Shown here: positions 34,610 through 46,196 of the stretch, in pieces
Layout of the letters: each line of letters opens with the position of its first letter
Position numbering within the stretch: position 1 is the stretch's first letter
Assembly: GCA_020744225.1 (NCBI GenBank)
Contig: JAGMWG010000004.1
Span: 248,001-312,000, forward strand
Reading direction: 5' to 3'
Source of the DNA: Paraphoma chrysanthemicola
Taxonomy: Eukaryota; Ascomycota; Dothideomycetes; Pleosporales; Phaeosphaeriaceae
Length of the DNA: 64,000 bases
Program-made: the position numbers and the translations under genes
Notes under the pieces: generated by a model
What the model saw: the letters and a program-made list of their open reading frames with translations, nothing else
Told to the model about the DNA's origin: nothing
Databases searched by the model: none

Positions 34610-37301
34610 ATGGCGCCACCCTTAGTTGCTGCAATTGACCTGAACAGCTATGCACAGCCTTCACAGGGCCTCAACCCACAGGCACTGTCTTATGTTGGCA
34701 ATGTCTTCGTCCGCGTCACCGATGAGTCCGTCGACCAGGCGCTTGCCCATCTGCAACAGTCGGTAGGCCGCTACTCAAACTCCCTCGGAGTCGCCTCAAT
34801 TTCCTCAATCGACGATGTTCTCTCGCTGCTCGACGCCGGCGCCGCCAAAGTCTTTGTGACGCGCCAGCAGCTCGATGCGCTTCTAGCATTGAAGATTGAC
34901 CAGGACAGGATCGTGCTGTGCTTGCCAGGAAATACCAGGGAAGAGATTATAGACGCCATCGCAGGCACCTCGGTCGACATCTACACGCACCAGGTGCAGG
35001 ACGTTGATCTGGTCGAGGCATGGCTGAAGGACTACGGAACAGACAGGCCCAATGTCTTTGTATCCTATGCCACACCACGGCTGGAGGATACTCTGAGGCT
35101 CGCGAAGCTGGCTGCGATTCCCATCATACCCGCCGAGACCCTCACCGTCGACGCGCAAAAGGAGCCTACGCTTATTAGCGTTGCGAAAATCGTTATGGCG
35201 AATGCGACGAGCGACCGATCCGATGGGCTATTCACGACCCTGGTGACGGACGAGCGGGGCGTTGCACTGGGCTTAGTATACAGCAGCGAGGAGAGCGTTG
35301 CAGAAAGCTTGAGGACGGGGCGTGGTGTCTACCAGAGTCGCAAGCGGGGATTATGGTACAAGGGCGAAAGCAGCGGAGACGTGCAAGAGCTGGTATCGTT
35401 ATCGCTTGACTGCGACAGCGATTGCCTGCAGTTTGTGGTGCGACAGAAAGGCAGAGGCTTTTGTCATCTGGCCACCCCGACGTGCTTTGGAGATTATCAC
35501 GGCTTATCGAAGCTGCAGAAGACGCTGCAAAGTCGCAAGGAGTCTGCACCAGAAGGATCATATACTGCCCGCCTCTTCAACGACTCGCAACTCCTACGCG
35601 CCAAGATTCTTGAGGAGGCCACCGAGCTTTGCGACGCGACCACCAAGGAGCACATCGCCTTCGAGGCAGCGGATCTGTTCTACTTTGCTCTGACCAAGTG
35701 CGTCGCGGCCGGAGTCTCTCTTGAAGACGTCGAGCGGAATCTGGACGCAAAGAGCATCAAAGTCAAGCGGAGAAGGGGTGACGCCAAACCTGCCTTTGCA
35801 GCACAAGCAGCAGCGGCGAACAGTCCCTCGAATGGCGCATCAAACGGCGCTACCAATGGCGTTTCGAAAGAAACGCTCAAAGAGGCTGCCTCGATACCCA
35901 AGAGCAAGGACGACCCAGCTGGTCTGAAGAACGGTCGGATTGCTATGAGAAGATACATTACAGCACAAGAGACACCCGAGACGATTGCAGCGGCCCTACA
36001 GCGCCCATCGCAGAAGTCAACGCAGCAGATCATTGGTATCTGTCTGCCAATTATCGAGGCCGTCAAGACTCGTGGCGATGCAGCGTTGCTGGAATATACA
36101 CACAAGTTCGAGAAGGCGACCTCATTAACATCGCCTGTCCTGAGGGCACCTTTTCCTCCAGAACTCATGCAATTAGCTCCAGAAACAGCCTCAGCAATCG
36201 ACATCTCGTTTGAGAACATCCGCAAATTCCACGCAGCACAGAAGGAGGACAAGCCACTGCGCGTGGAGACGATGCCAGGTGTGGTCTGCTCACGATTTGC
36301 GCGACCGATTGAGCGTGTCGGTCTCTACGTGCCAGGCGGCACTGCTGTTCTGCCATCCACAGCACTCATGCTTGGAGTGCCAGCCATGGTTGCTGGCTGC
36401 AAGAAGATTGTCCTGGCTACGCCACCCCGAAGCAACGGCAAAGTTACTCCCGAAGTCGTGTATGCTGCACACAAGGTGGGCGCTGAAATGATCGTACTAG
36501 CTGGTGGAGCGCAAGCAGTTGCAGCTATGGCCTACGGAACCGAGAGCGTCATCAAGGTGGACAAGATCTTGGGCCCTGGAAACCAGTTCGTCACAGCAGC
36601 AAAGATGCACGTCTCCAACGATACCAACGCCGGTGTGAGCATCGACATGCCAGCGGGTCCAAGCGAGGTCTTGGTCATCGCAGACGCCACCTCGAACCCA
36701 GCATTTGTCGCATCGGATCTTCTCAGTCAAGCGGAGCATGGCGTAGACTCGCAAGTCATTCTCATCGCAGTCGATCTGAACGAAGCACAGTTGGCTGCAA
36801 TTGAGGACGAGTTGGACCGACAAGCGAATGCACTACCACGTGTAAACATTGTCCGTGGCGCCATTGCGCACTCGCTCACACTGGCAGTCGGGACGATTGA
36901 AGAAGCCATGGATCTAAGCAACCAGTACGCACCCGAGCATTTGATCCTCCAAGTCGCAGATGCCGAGAAGGTTGCCGAGCTGGTTGAAAATGCCGGTAGC
37001 GTTTTCATTGGAGAATGGACACCCGAGAGTGTTGGAGACTACTCTGCAGGTGTCAATCACTCTCTCCGTAAGTCTTCTTAAAATCTCGAACGCTCATTGT
37101 TACTAATTCGACACAGCCACCTACGGATATGCAAAGCAGTACTCTGGCGTGAATCTGGCTTCCTACGTTAAGCACATCACAAGCTCTCATCTGACCAAGG
37201 AGGGATTACAGAATGTGGGCCCGGCTGTCATGGAGCTTGCGCGCGTTGAGGAACTTGAGGCCCATCGTCGCGCTGTCAGTCTGCGTCTTGGCCTAGCTTG
37301 A
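34610..37301 (+). CDS. HIS4: Trifunctional histidine biosynthesis protein His4
   Basis: This cytosolic enzyme carries steps 2, 3 and the last two of histidine synthesis. Exons 34610-37067 and 37117-37301 (49-bp intron with a TACTAAT branch) give 880 residues. Order of domains: an N-terminal fungal His4 region; phosphoribosyl-AMP cyclohydrolase (about 210-300, with SRKRGLWYKGESSGD and the Cys/Asp zinc block DCDSDCLQF); phosphoribosyl-ATP pyrophosphohydrolase (about 310-400, KILEEATELCDAT and EAADLFYFAL); a low-complexity Asn/Gly/Ser linker; and histidinol dehydrogenase (about 440-880). The last shows YVPGGTAVLPST, GPGNQFVTAAK, DMPAGPSEVLV, LLSQAEHG (zinc His) and NQYAPEHL. All catalytic blocks appear intact. 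The start ATG (GCCATGG context) is downstream of an in-frame TTG at 34583, which is unlikely to be used. Confidence 0.96.
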
Positions 37302-38329
37302 ACTGCATAAGACGTGTGGGTCAAGGGCGGATTTATGTCACGCCATTTCTAGAACTTATCGAAGAAGGAGCGGAAGGGTATAACTGGCGCCTGCGAACGT
37401 TGAGCAGCGTCTCAGTCTTGGCTTTGCGGGAACAATCGTACAGAGCAGACGCGGTTTGCAAGCTGATCATATTGTGATGCTATGAGGACGGTGGCGTGAA
37501 GTAGCGTCCACGACGAGCGAAATATGTACATACCTGTTTAGGGGCAACGTCCCAAGTAGCGAGGCGCTCCAAAACTTACACCACTCGTACATCGGCTGTA
37601 TCGAATCAACCATATTTCGAATATGATACAAGATCGGTGGAAATGATTGTGACAAGTCCGATGATTGACATGTTGGAGGTGACAAGACTGCCAGCAAAAC
37701 TAGTAGCAAGATGATCTAGCAAACTTCACAAGACGAACCCAGCCTCGCGCGTTATGTATGACTGTAGGTTAGCTAGTACTTTCAAAAACACCGCCTCACG
37801 AGCATGAGGTCTCGATTGATACTCGAGCCTAAGCAAAGGTGGCGTCCAGAAGCGGAGTTCATAGGGTAAGATATGCGATGAGAAGAACTCTGGATTCGTG
37901 GAGTTAGCTGTTATTCGTACACGTGTGAAGGAATAAGAGGCATGAGATGGGATCACGGGGATATCTTCTGTCGATGTTAAGGGCGGTTTTTTATTTACTA
38001 CCTTGCTTTCTCTTTAGATTTCTTGCTTACTTTCTCAATTGCTTGATTGATTGATTATCTACATTGAGCAAAGATTCATGTGAGTCCCTCTCGTCTTGTC
38101 TGGATGGTAGTCTTTTTCAACCGGTTCATTTTTTCAAAAGCAACCTGTTTTTGCCACCGCTGTCAAATGTCAAATCTGTTGTTTTGGCCAATAACCGTGT
38201 CCCTCGCCTGTAGCACAATGTGCGCGGCTGGGTGTCTTGTTGAGGTTAGTTGCTTCCCGCGCACTTCTATTGTATTCGTTTTGCGTACAAGCTCGACAAT
38301 TTGGAATTGCTGCAATTGTTTCTCGTCGC
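37302..38329. other. 1.0-kb convergent intergenic region
   Basis: It lies between the 3' ends of HIS4 and the first APH-like gene. Pyrimidine-rich tracts (37985-38055) and GATTGATT repeats are present. No gene recognised. Confidence 0.5.
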
Positions 38330-40684
38330 TCACCCGGATTTCATCTCCGGTTCGTCAAGCTCGTCGCTCCCGACAAAGTCGGCCGCCCACTCTAGTGCAG
38401 CACGATCTGCCAGCTTTGCCTTGACTTGCGACCATGTAATGGATAGTAATTCGGGCTCCAGGATCTCGTTCAGCTTATGTTGTAAGATGGGCTCAATGGA
38501 TTTCCAGCCCTTGGGGTCTCCTAGCTTGATCAAGAAATCCATCGCCTTGCATGGACGTCCGGACATCACTAGGTTCACGAGCTTCTCAGATAGATCGTAA
38601 ATCGAACCACCCTCATAGATCGACGCGAGCACAGCCTGATACAGGGCCGACTTTGTCGTGTACTTGGCATCAGAATTCCCTGCGTCGCTCATAGCCGCAG
38701 CGTAGATCTCGCGATAACGCGGCAAGGCTAGGTTCATATGCAGATTCCGAACGTAGAAGCCAGGGAACCAATCTCGGCGGAGAAATCTAGGGACAGCAGC
38801 TGAAGCCACGCATCGAGGCATCGCGAGTGAGGCGTCCCAATCAATAATGCCAGTGACGTTGCCTTCCGTGTCTGTCAAAATATTCTGCAAGTCGAGATCA
38901 TCATGTTGCAGGATGAAAGTTTCGTCCGGACGCGACTGGAACACGGGATGTGAGGACACAATGCCGAGGATCTTGCGGATGCCATGGAACAATTTCTTGT
39001 CGTCTTCCATGTCTTCGTGCTCTTGTATATCCGGTAAGTCATCGAGGCCAGCGCGGACGAAGTCTTGTGTTGAAGCAAAAGCTGGCCGCTCTTCAACCTT
39101 GTGGATGTCGCTCGTGTACGGCCAGACGAATATCTTGTCAACTGACAAGACTCGCGACTTGCACTGGTTGCCATTCAGCTGGTCCTCTTTGAAAGAGGGC
39201 ATCCCGATCGCAGAGAATTGAACGTCCTGGAGCTTTGTCATCTCCTCCGCCAAGGAACGGAGGAAGTTCAGACGTTTCTTCTCGACGTCCAAGGAGGGAA
39301 AATCTGCAGCCTCATCCGCAATATCACGACCGAAGGGCTGTTCGAACCAAATATTGGCTGCTGACTGACCGGATAGACGTGTCATGATAATGTAGGGAAA
39401 GCCGACGGTGTTGTCCAGTGTTCCGGAGTAGGCGATGATCTCTGGGACTGGTATGGTGGTGTTGTTGAAGAGATATCGCATAGTCTCTGCTTCGCGCACG
39501 AGCATATACTCTTCCTCTGGGCCCCAGCGATCTGGCGTTCCATGACCTGGAATTTTAATCACAAAGTCCTCCTTCTTGGCCCGAATGTCCATTGCGTCCA
39601 GATAAACGACATGATGGTAAGCACCACCAGACTTGCCCCGAATGCGTGCAGCGACCTTCTTGCGCCCAGCTGGGAGTGATTCGAGCAGCAAGTTCTTGAG
39701 GACGGCATTGCTAATGCTGCGGATAATGCCCCACTGGCAACGGTCCTCGATGTCTTGCTGGCTTGATGCGGAGTTTATGTCTGGCGTTTCCTGAGGCGTG
39801 GGAGATAAGTTCAGTGTTTGAGCAATCTTCATCTTGAGCTTATGCATGGCAGTGCGGAATTTTCGCTGATGGGTACGTGACCATATCTTCTCTGGAAGTA
39901 GACCGTCGCAACCTGACTGCGGAAGTGCGATACGGACGGAGCGAGCTGACACTTGCAGTTCTGAAAAGCTAGGCCCTATTCCGGAGTCGCGATTGCGAAT
40001 GAGACCGAGAGGCGTGGCTGGTGTTGGAACGCAGTTTCCAGGATGCGGGTTCGAGGTCGGTCCCTTGGCCACGGCGCCGTCCCGAGCTGTGGACAAACTC
40101 GGAATGCTAGAATGTGTGGAAATTGAATTCTCCTGAGTACTGGAATAGTCATCTGGCGGACTGCTGGAAATGGAAGAGGACATAGAGTGGAGGGATGTTA
40201 TCAAACAAGACAATGATTCTCCACCGCCTAGCGCTAAGGGTAGAGGCGACAATTCGATCGTAGATGGAGACGTGGGAGTGAAGTCTTCGAGCTCTTTCGA
40301 AGCGTCACTCAGTCGCTTGAGGAACGGAGATGATGCTACGACACCGATTTGCTCAATTGTGTCCGGTCCGTAGCTCGAAACCGCAGCAAAAGTCTGGTTG
40401 TCCAGTAGTTCGGCAGCTGGAAGTTGAAGAGGCGGGATAGTGTATATCGATGGTTCACAAGCAGTTGAAGGTCTAGGCGTGTGCTCGGCGGATGGTTGAT
40501 GATGAGGCGCTCCACTCGCTTGGTGATATTTGTTCCTGACCTTGATGAGCGTCCGAACAATCCATCCACGCTGCCTCTTTTTGGCATATTGAGGCAGTGG
40601 ATGATGCTCTCCAGTATCATCGTGTTTTATGTCGCGGACGGGTGAGATGGGAGGCGCTTTGGTGTGGTTGCTTTTAAAAAGCAT
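38330..40684 (-). CDS. APH-fold phosphotransferase-like protein, paralogue 1
   Basis: A single exon encodes 784 residues. The first ~330 are Ser/Pro/Thr-rich and of low complexity. The C-terminal half is a kinase-like APH domain: FVIKIPGHGTPDRW with the ATP-anchoring Lys, GFPYIIMTRLSGQSAANIWF as hinge region, and the catalytic loop HDDLDLQN followed by GIIDWD as metal-binding block. The extra segment MPRCVASAAVPRFLRRDW after it is shared with paralogue 2 at 60081. In fungi this large family is named after aminoglycoside phosphotransferases, but natural substrates are mostly unknown. No signal peptide or membrane segment. Start ATG at 40684 has no competing upstream ATG in frame. Confidence 0.8.
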   Translation of the reverse strand: MLFKSNHTKAPPISPVRDIKHDDTGEHHPLPQYAKKRQRGWIVRTLIKVRNKYHQASGAPHHQPSAEHTPRPSTACEPSIYTIPPLQLPAAELLDNQTFAAVSSYGPDTIEQIGVVASSPFLKRLSDASKELEDFTPTSPSTIELSPLPLALGGGESLSCLITSLHSMSSSISSSPPDDYSSTQENSISTHSSIPSLSTARDGAVAKGPTSNPHPGNCVPTPATPLGLIRNRDSGIGPSFSELQVSARSVRIALPQSGCDGLLPEKIWSRTHQRKFRTAMHKLKMKIAQTLNLSPTPQETPDINSASSQQDIEDRCQWGIIRSISNAVLKNLLLESLPAGRKKVAARIRGKSGGAYHHVVYLDAMDIRAKKEDFVIKIPGHGTPDRWGPEEEYMLVREAETMRYLFNNTTIPVPEIIAYSGTLDNTVGFPYIIMTRLSGQSAANIWFEQPFGRDIADEAADFPSLDVEKKRLNFLRSLAEEMTKLQDVQFSAIGMPSFKEDQLNGNQCKSRVLSVDKIFVWPYTSDIHKVEERPAFASTQDFVRAGLDDLPDIQEHEDMEDDKKLFHGIRKILGIVSSHPVFQSRPDETFILQHDDLDLQNILTDTEGNVTGIIDWDASLAMPRCVASAAVPRFLRRDWFPGFYVRNLHMNLALPRYREIYAAAMSDAGNSDAKYTTKSALYQAVLASIYEGGSIYDLSEKLVNLVMSGRPCKAMDFLIKLGDPKGWKSIEPILQHKLNEILEPELLSITWSQVKAKLADRAALEWAADFVGSDELDEPEMKSG

Positions 40685-41426
40685 CGTCGTTCGTACCCTT
40701 CGATGGTTGAAATAGAGCGTTGAGACGACTGGGTGCTATTGACGACTATTGCTTCCTAGTTGTGGGCAGACGAGCGGCGGGTGGTCAAGTTTTAGATAGA
40801 GCACGCACCAAAGAGTAGTGTGAAAGTGTATGCCTTTGCCAAGCGTTCTCAGTGATCGCCATGACATTCAAAAGCATGCAAGCAGACGAAGTGAATAGCT
40901 TTCACGGGGCGACCTCTTAGACTTAATTGTGACGACGTGGGAAGGATAATGTCGATGGCCTGTGACAACTTTCTCAGCTTATTTTGTGCTCATGACTGTC
41001 AGTATTCGAGATGCGGCTTCATGTTCTTAAGTGCGATGGAGAAGGAGTGAAATAACTTGCTGACACGGCACATGGCGACGCACACGGCTCGATCTGACTA
41101 CACTCCAAATTGATCGTCCCTTCACATCATTCCACAGCAAGTGTTCACGTAGCTACGAAATGTGAAACCTCAGATCTTGATTCACACACTATGAGTTGGA
41201 GAAGTCCAAGTACACTATGATGTCAGGACGATTGTATTTCTTTTGATGGTTTCCGACACACATATAGCGAAAATGCCTGGGTGACCAGTTTCCGGCATTC
41301 TGGCATTCTGGCATCCCCCATATATGATGAACAGCTCGGTACGAGCGCGAGCTCCCACATGATTTCCATCCCAGTTCTCTTATATCAACGGTATCTCTAA
41401 ATCACTCAGACATGCCCCTACTGAAC
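40685..41426. other. 741-bp intergenic region
   Basis: It holds the promoter side of the APH-like gene and the 3' side of the 961-residue protein gene. A small tandem repeat near 41294 and CATATATG near 41320 are the only features. No gene recognised. Confidence 0.5.
41294..41314 (+). repeat. Short tandem repeat, unit GGCATTCT
   Basis: Two exact 8-bp units and one partial third (GGCAT) stand in a row. It is too small to suggest function. Confidence 0.6.
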
Positions 41427-44312
41427 CTAATTGCCAGGAACGAAGAACCGCGTGGCAAGCACCACGTAGTCTTCAGCGAAAAAACCCTGCCTCTCTCCCT
41501 TAACCTGTCTGAGAACGCCGTGATCACTGTCCTTGTCCTCGCTTTCCGCGAACGCGATCACGCAATCTTCGTTAAGCGGTGGATTGCTCGTTGTTTTGAG
41601 ACGATCCGGGTCGCGAGGCAGCTTGGGCAGGTAGCGGCCCTGTGACTTGCGTTTCTTCGAATTGCATGCCGGCGAGGATGTGAATAGAAGTGGTGTCTGC
41701 GTAAAAACCTGAGCATCTGCTGTATTTGCGAGCTTCGCCGGCGAGGATGCGAATTTAGTGGGCGACGTCGGCATAATCATGCGGTCTGAAGGTCCGTCGA
41801 CCTGCGTAATCCCCGGAGCAACTACATTTGAGCCAGGTGGCGTTGGATTTGCGGCATCTGGATCTGGAGTCGTCGCCAGGCTCGAGAGAGGGGAAGATGA
41901 CTCGATTACAGGCCTTTTAAGGGTAGAGGCTACTCCTGATGTCTCGGTGTGTTGCAGATTTGACGTGTTCTTGAGCTTGTGTGGTGATCTTGATCGCCGC
42001 AACCTTGCAGCTTCTCGTAGTACTTCTTCAGGATCTTCAAGCCAGAACGTTGTCGCCTTTGGTCCTTGTACACCTAAAATGTTGCTGTTCGACGGCGTGC
42101 GGCGTTGAGCTTTTATTGATTGGTCAACCCCGCCCGAGACAGCCTTCGTAGATCGTGCAACCCGGGCGTCCTCTTGGATGCGAGCGCTGTCTTGCTTCTT
42201 TGTGCAATCCTTACCAACTCCGGCTGTGTCTGCACCTTCCTTCGTGGTGTGATGTAGTCTTCTCGATCCTAGGGAAGGACCTGTGAGTATAGGATTATGG
42301 GACGGAACTTGTATGTTCGATGTCTTGGTCAAGTCTGCTTGCGAAGATCGTGCAGGAAGTCTATCTGTCGAGCTTCTCAAAACGTCACAGATCACGTTAC
42401 TAGGCTGAATGGCAATACTCCGCGGATTTGCCCAACGATGGTCCACGACAGCAGAACCGTTCTTGCCGACGATGGTCAGACGCTTGACGAGCAGGTTGAG
42501 CCCCTTCTCGATGTTCTTCACGCGGGAGCGTTTCGTAGGAGATAGGCTTGGCTTAGGCTTAGTCGGTACACTGAACAGACCTGTCGGTGGTAACGGCATC
42601 GACGACCGGCGATCAGTGAAGCCATGGTGAGGGAGGTCATTGGAAACAGCAGGACTGTGGTGATCTGGAGTCGTCGAAATGGGAACCAGGCTTGACACGT
42701 AGCCAAAAGATCCACCTGAACTCTGAAGTGGCGTGGCATAGCCCAATCCCACGGACGCTCGACGCGGCAGCAACATTTGCTCGACTGACTCTGGGCCGGC
42801 GCCACTGCACGCATGAGCTGTTTCTACCGTGGCAGTGTGCTGTGATCCAAGACTGGAGAGGGCAAACATATGCGCACTCCTGGGAAAGCTGTGAAGCGGG
42901 CTTGAGAAGAAATCTGAACCCTCGATGCTTCCTAGGTGTTCGAAATTGCTTGGTGAATCCAATCCTAGTGTCGGATCAATGCGTGATACGCTGTATGGCG
43001 TGAGCTGTATTTGGGGCGTATGCACAAGGCCGAGACCGGAACTAGGAAACAGGTCAAAATTTTGGGGAATAGACGACGGTGTGCTATCGAACATGGTCCG
43101 CTGGGCATGATCGGCATACTCCTGGAAGCCACTTGCGCGCTCTGGAATTGATACCGAAGCTTCGCCGCGGGCTTGCCCGGCACCTCGCGCTGGTGCAACC
43201 TTTTCAGACCCTGCCTTTTGGTACGAGACGGGTGTCAACGAGCCATGCAGCGAAGGTTTCATGGACAGCACTGGGGGCGCTAGAGTCCTCCGCTTCGGTT
43301 GGTGTTCATAGTCAGAGCCGCTGTCACTTCCCGTATCGTCGTCAATGATCACATTGACTTTGTGACCTCCACTGGGTTTAGATTTGTCGTGCTCACTGCC
43401 CGACTTTCCCTCGAGCGTTGGCATACAAGATTGTCCCAGGGCATAGTTCTCATCCGTAAACCTTTGAGGGTTCCTCAAATAAGTCGCGCCAGCAGTGATC
43501 TTCCTGCCCTCTCCAGCTGTGATAACTACGTCGATCGTGCCAAATGATGTGCCTCGTGAGCTTTGCATGCTCTGAACCTGGTCTGGCATCTGCATGGACG
43601 ATAAAGCTTTCAGGAATTGCGCGGTTGGCGGTATGTTGCCCTCCGTATCGGTGCCCCGCTGCTCTGCCTCCTCAGCTAGTGCGCTCGATATCTCGGTCCA
43701 TCGTTGATGAGCAGACTGAGAGGCCTTAGACTTTCTAGGACTTCCATCCGCATTCTTGCTCGGTGGAATGATGGTCCATGGTCGCTCAGAAAGGTAGTCG
43801 ACGCGACAGCCAGCAAACACCTGATGCAGCGACTTTGCTCCAGACCGTATCTCGTAGTGCGGAACAAACAGACAGCTTGAGAGTTGTCCATTGAAGAAGA
43901 CTTCGATCTTGAGATGTACCTTGTTGGCCTTGTCGAGGCCTGAGACAAAAGTTTTGTCTAACATCTTGACGTGGAGCGTCAGAGCCAGAGGATCCTGCAC
44001 GTCCCCGCAGAAGTGCGGACTCGCCGCAGTGGGAACATTGCGGTCGGTATACCGCTGGCATACACCGCTGCTCACTTGAACCTGCATGAAAGGCGCATCA
44101 CCCAGCCAATGTAGCTGAAAGTCAGCATCATCGCCAGGGAAAGGCACACGCTCTTCTGCTAGAAGCGCGCTGCCTAAAAGCTTGTTCTCCGCCTCTTCGC
44201 ACTGCTTTCTCGCGGTTTCGCCTTTCCTGAGGACAATTTTGGGCGTGATGGTGTCCGCAAGGGGCATTGCTCCCAAGCGTAATGAAACGCCTCGCGCATA
44301 ATATGTCGGCAT
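41427..44312 (-). CDS. Large protein of unknown function (961 aa)
   Basis: A single exon of 961 codons. I do not recognise the family. The first ~180 residues look folded, with beta-rich stretches (LTLHVKMLDKTFVSGLD, VHLKIEVFFNGQLSSCLFV) and a conserved-looking PWTIIPP end. The middle ~700 residues are Ser/Pro/Thr-rich and probably disordered, with basic patches (PKRRTLAPP, SPTKRSRVKNIEKG, SKKRKSQGR) that could be nuclear signals. The C-terminus, about 40 residues, again looks ordered (DCVIAFAESEDKDSDHG then FFAEDYVVLATRFF). A regulatory or chromatin-associated scaffold would fit such an architecture, but that is only inference. Codon use looks like the neighbours. Start is the ATG at 44312. 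Confidence 0.7.
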   Translation of the reverse strand: MPTYYARGVSLRLGAMPLADTITPKIVLRKGETARKQCEEAENKLLGSALLAEERVPFPGDDADFQLHWLGDAPFMQVQVSSGVCQRYTDRNVPTAASPHFCGDVQDPLALTLHVKMLDKTFVSGLDKANKVHLKIEVFFNGQLSSCLFVPHYEIRSGAKSLHQVFAGCRVDYLSERPWTIIPPSKNADGSPRKSKASQSAHQRWTEISSALAEEAEQRGTDTEGNIPPTAQFLKALSSMQMPDQVQSMQSSRGTSFGTIDVVITAGEGRKITAGATYLRNPQRFTDENYALGQSCMPTLEGKSGSEHDKSKPSGGHKVNVIIDDDTGSDSGSDYEHQPKRRTLAPPVLSMKPSLHGSLTPVSYQKAGSEKVAPARGAGQARGEASVSIPERASGFQEYADHAQRTMFDSTPSSIPQNFDLFPSSGLGLVHTPQIQLTPYSVSRIDPTLGLDSPSNFEHLGSIEGSDFFSSPLHSFPRSAHMFALSSLGSQHTATVETAHACSGAGPESVEQMLLPRRASVGLGYATPLQSSGGSFGYVSSLVPISTTPDHHSPAVSNDLPHHGFTDRRSSMPLPPTGLFSVPTKPKPSLSPTKRSRVKNIEKGLNLLVKRLTIVGKNGSAVVDHRWANPRSIAIQPSNVICDVLRSSTDRLPARSSQADLTKTSNIQVPSHNPILTGPSLGSRRLHHTTKEGADTAGVGKDCTKKQDSARIQEDARVARSTKAVSGGVDQSIKAQRRTPSNSNILGVQGPKATTFWLEDPEEVLREAARLRRSRSPHKLKNTSNLQHTETSGVASTLKRPVIESSSPLSSLATTPDPDAANPTPPGSNVVAPGITQVDGPSDRMIMPTSPTKFASSPAKLANTADAQVFTQTPLLFTSSPACNSKKRKSQGRYLPKLPRDPDRLKTTSNPPLNEDCVIAFAESEDKDSDHGVLRQVKGERQGFFAEDYVVLATRFFVPGN

Positions 44313-44803
44313 AATTAGACCTCGATGGCAACCCCGGGATTTCGCAGCTGCATTGGTCGAATTCTTTGTGAAATCTGAATAATTGGCGTCGTTCAGAAGT
44401 ATGCCCTACTAGTACAGGAGTCGTCCAGCATGTGTTGAGCTCGGTGGGGTACAGACATCGCGTTCGAGCGGACTGCAAACGCGAAGTCTCGTGACGTGAC
44501 GTAACGCATCTTGCATTCACCTCTGCGGAAGGAGCACCCAACCGCACCTGCCGTGCCGCCAATTTCGTTTTGCTCTTCCTCCGGTATCTTCTTGCAAAGC
44601 CTCAACCTTGGTACATATGCAAAACCGCCGTTACTGCCATTCTCGCAAACGTGTGCCCTGCGGTGTATCGAGGTGGTTCTAGCAGCACCACACGTAGACC
44701 ACCAGGTGAGAGGCCTGAGGCGAGCTACGAAACAATGAGGCTAGCATCTCTTGCTATCAATGCGTTAATGGGCATTGATTTTGTTGCATGCCGAGCTCAA
44801 CAA
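44313..44803. other. 491-bp intergenic region
   Basis: Probable promoter of the 961-residue protein and 3' UTR of the next minus-strand gene. An open frame on the plus strand from 44570 is an antisense shadow. Nothing else seen. Confidence 0.45.
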
Positions 44804-45737
44804 TTAGAATTCCAATATATCTTCCTTCTCCACGAAGCCCTGGCCACTAGGCTGCGGATTTGTACCCTCTGGTCTCCAGTCTTCAGTGATGATTCCTATG
44901 GGAGGACCGCCAAGCACATCTCCCAGCTCCCCTATTGTCTTCTCATACACACTCCCAATGCTGCGTTCTTCATCTTCACCATCTTCTTCGTCGTCGTCAT
45001 TGTTGTCAAAGCCCTCGAACTGTACAGTTTCTTGTCGTCTCGACTCTTTTCCTTCTGTATCTGTGTCCATTGCCTCACCGACGTCACTCTCTTCTCCAAC
45101 AACACTCTCGCCAGACATGACGCGCACCACGGTCAGACGCGTACGATCGACAATGCCCTTCAAGCGCACTTTGTCTGTGGTTGATACGCTTCGGCCATTC
45201 TCGAAGCCAGGCAAAGGCTCGCCAGATGCAGTGTCATGTCCAATGAGCAACGATGCGAACGCTTCGTCGAGCTTCGAGAGCAATTGGAAGGTTGCTTGTG
45301 CGGAGCGCTCTGAGTGAGGAAAGAAGGGAAGGAACTCGGCGATCAGAACGGCGACATTGAGCAAGTACGGTATCTGCAGATTCGCTAGTAATTCGACGTT
45401 AGCAAGGACTAATTAAACTTCAAGCTGTTGCCGTACGCGATCCTGACACCCATATCACATCCAACAGCTCATCAAGATCCTTCGCGACCTCGGCGAACGC
45501 GCTGTACCCCACCTCTTCGCCAGGTGCAGGCTTCAGCTTCCTGTTGGTGACGCGATTATCGACTCGCTTCTGCACGCGGTTCAAGCAATGATCTAAATAG
45601 CGAATGAGGTCGCTCTCCTTGGTGCCGCCTGGCTTGAGTGGGTGACGGCGCGGCTGCGGAAGCGGGGACGCGTGCTGCGACTGTGTCGCTGACGATGCAG
45701 GTGGCGTGGGAAATCCAGGGCTTCTGAGGGATGCCAT
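44804..45737 (-). CDS. Conserved ascomycete protein of unknown function (293 aa)
   Basis: Exons 45737-45437 and 45384-44804 (52-bp intron with a GCTAAC branch) give 293 residues. A disordered Pro/Ser start is followed by a helical core of about 150 residues: DLIRYLDHCLNRVQKRVDNR, the GYSAFAEVAKDLDELLDVIW block, and after the splice join LQIPYLLNVAVLIAEFLPFF. The pattern of regularly spaced hydrophobics suggests a helical bundle. The C-terminus is strongly acidic (EGFDNNDDDEEDGEDEE). This resembles a family I associate with filamentous ascomycetes, but I cannot assign a function. It is divergent from the SNM1-family gene, 459 bp between start codons. Confidence 0.72.
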
Positions 45738-46196
45738 CTTTGCTCACAAAGGCTCCGTATTATATAAGCGTATCAAGGGGCGTTGTTGTGCTGATTGATT
45801 GTCGTAAACAGAGGTTGTTCTCAAGGCGGAATGTAATTGAATAGCTGGATGCAGGTGGTGAGTAAGCTGTGGGGCAGCAGCGTCATTCTATATATGTAAA
45901 TCTCTGGAAGCAAAGAAAAATCGATATCTCGCAGGTGAGAGACATGGGGTGATCGTGGTGATTCACAAGTCCAGATCACTCGACCCCATTCGAGGTCGGA
46001 TGGGATGACGTTCGGACGGGGAAGCCACGAGCGGGCACCAGCCACAGTGGCGCAAACCACAACTGCCTTTCACGGCACCAACTTCTTTCAAACGGCACTT
46101 GCATGATCCCTCTTCCACCAACACAACGAAGACTAAGTGATGCCGACATTGAAATTTGGAAATGAAATCCTGTAACCACCCACTGCGCAGCAGCTC
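45738..46196. other. 459-bp divergent promoter region
   Basis: Separates the minus-strand 293-residue protein gene and the plus-strand SNM1-family nuclease gene, so it probably drives both. TATATAAG-like sequence (45761-45768, minus-strand gene side) is a possible TATA element. No other site is clear. Confidence 0.45.

Noticed and set aside
44570..45184. 204-codon plus-strand ORF
   Set aside because: Mostly antisense to the 293-residue conserved gene, which has intron support on the minus strand.
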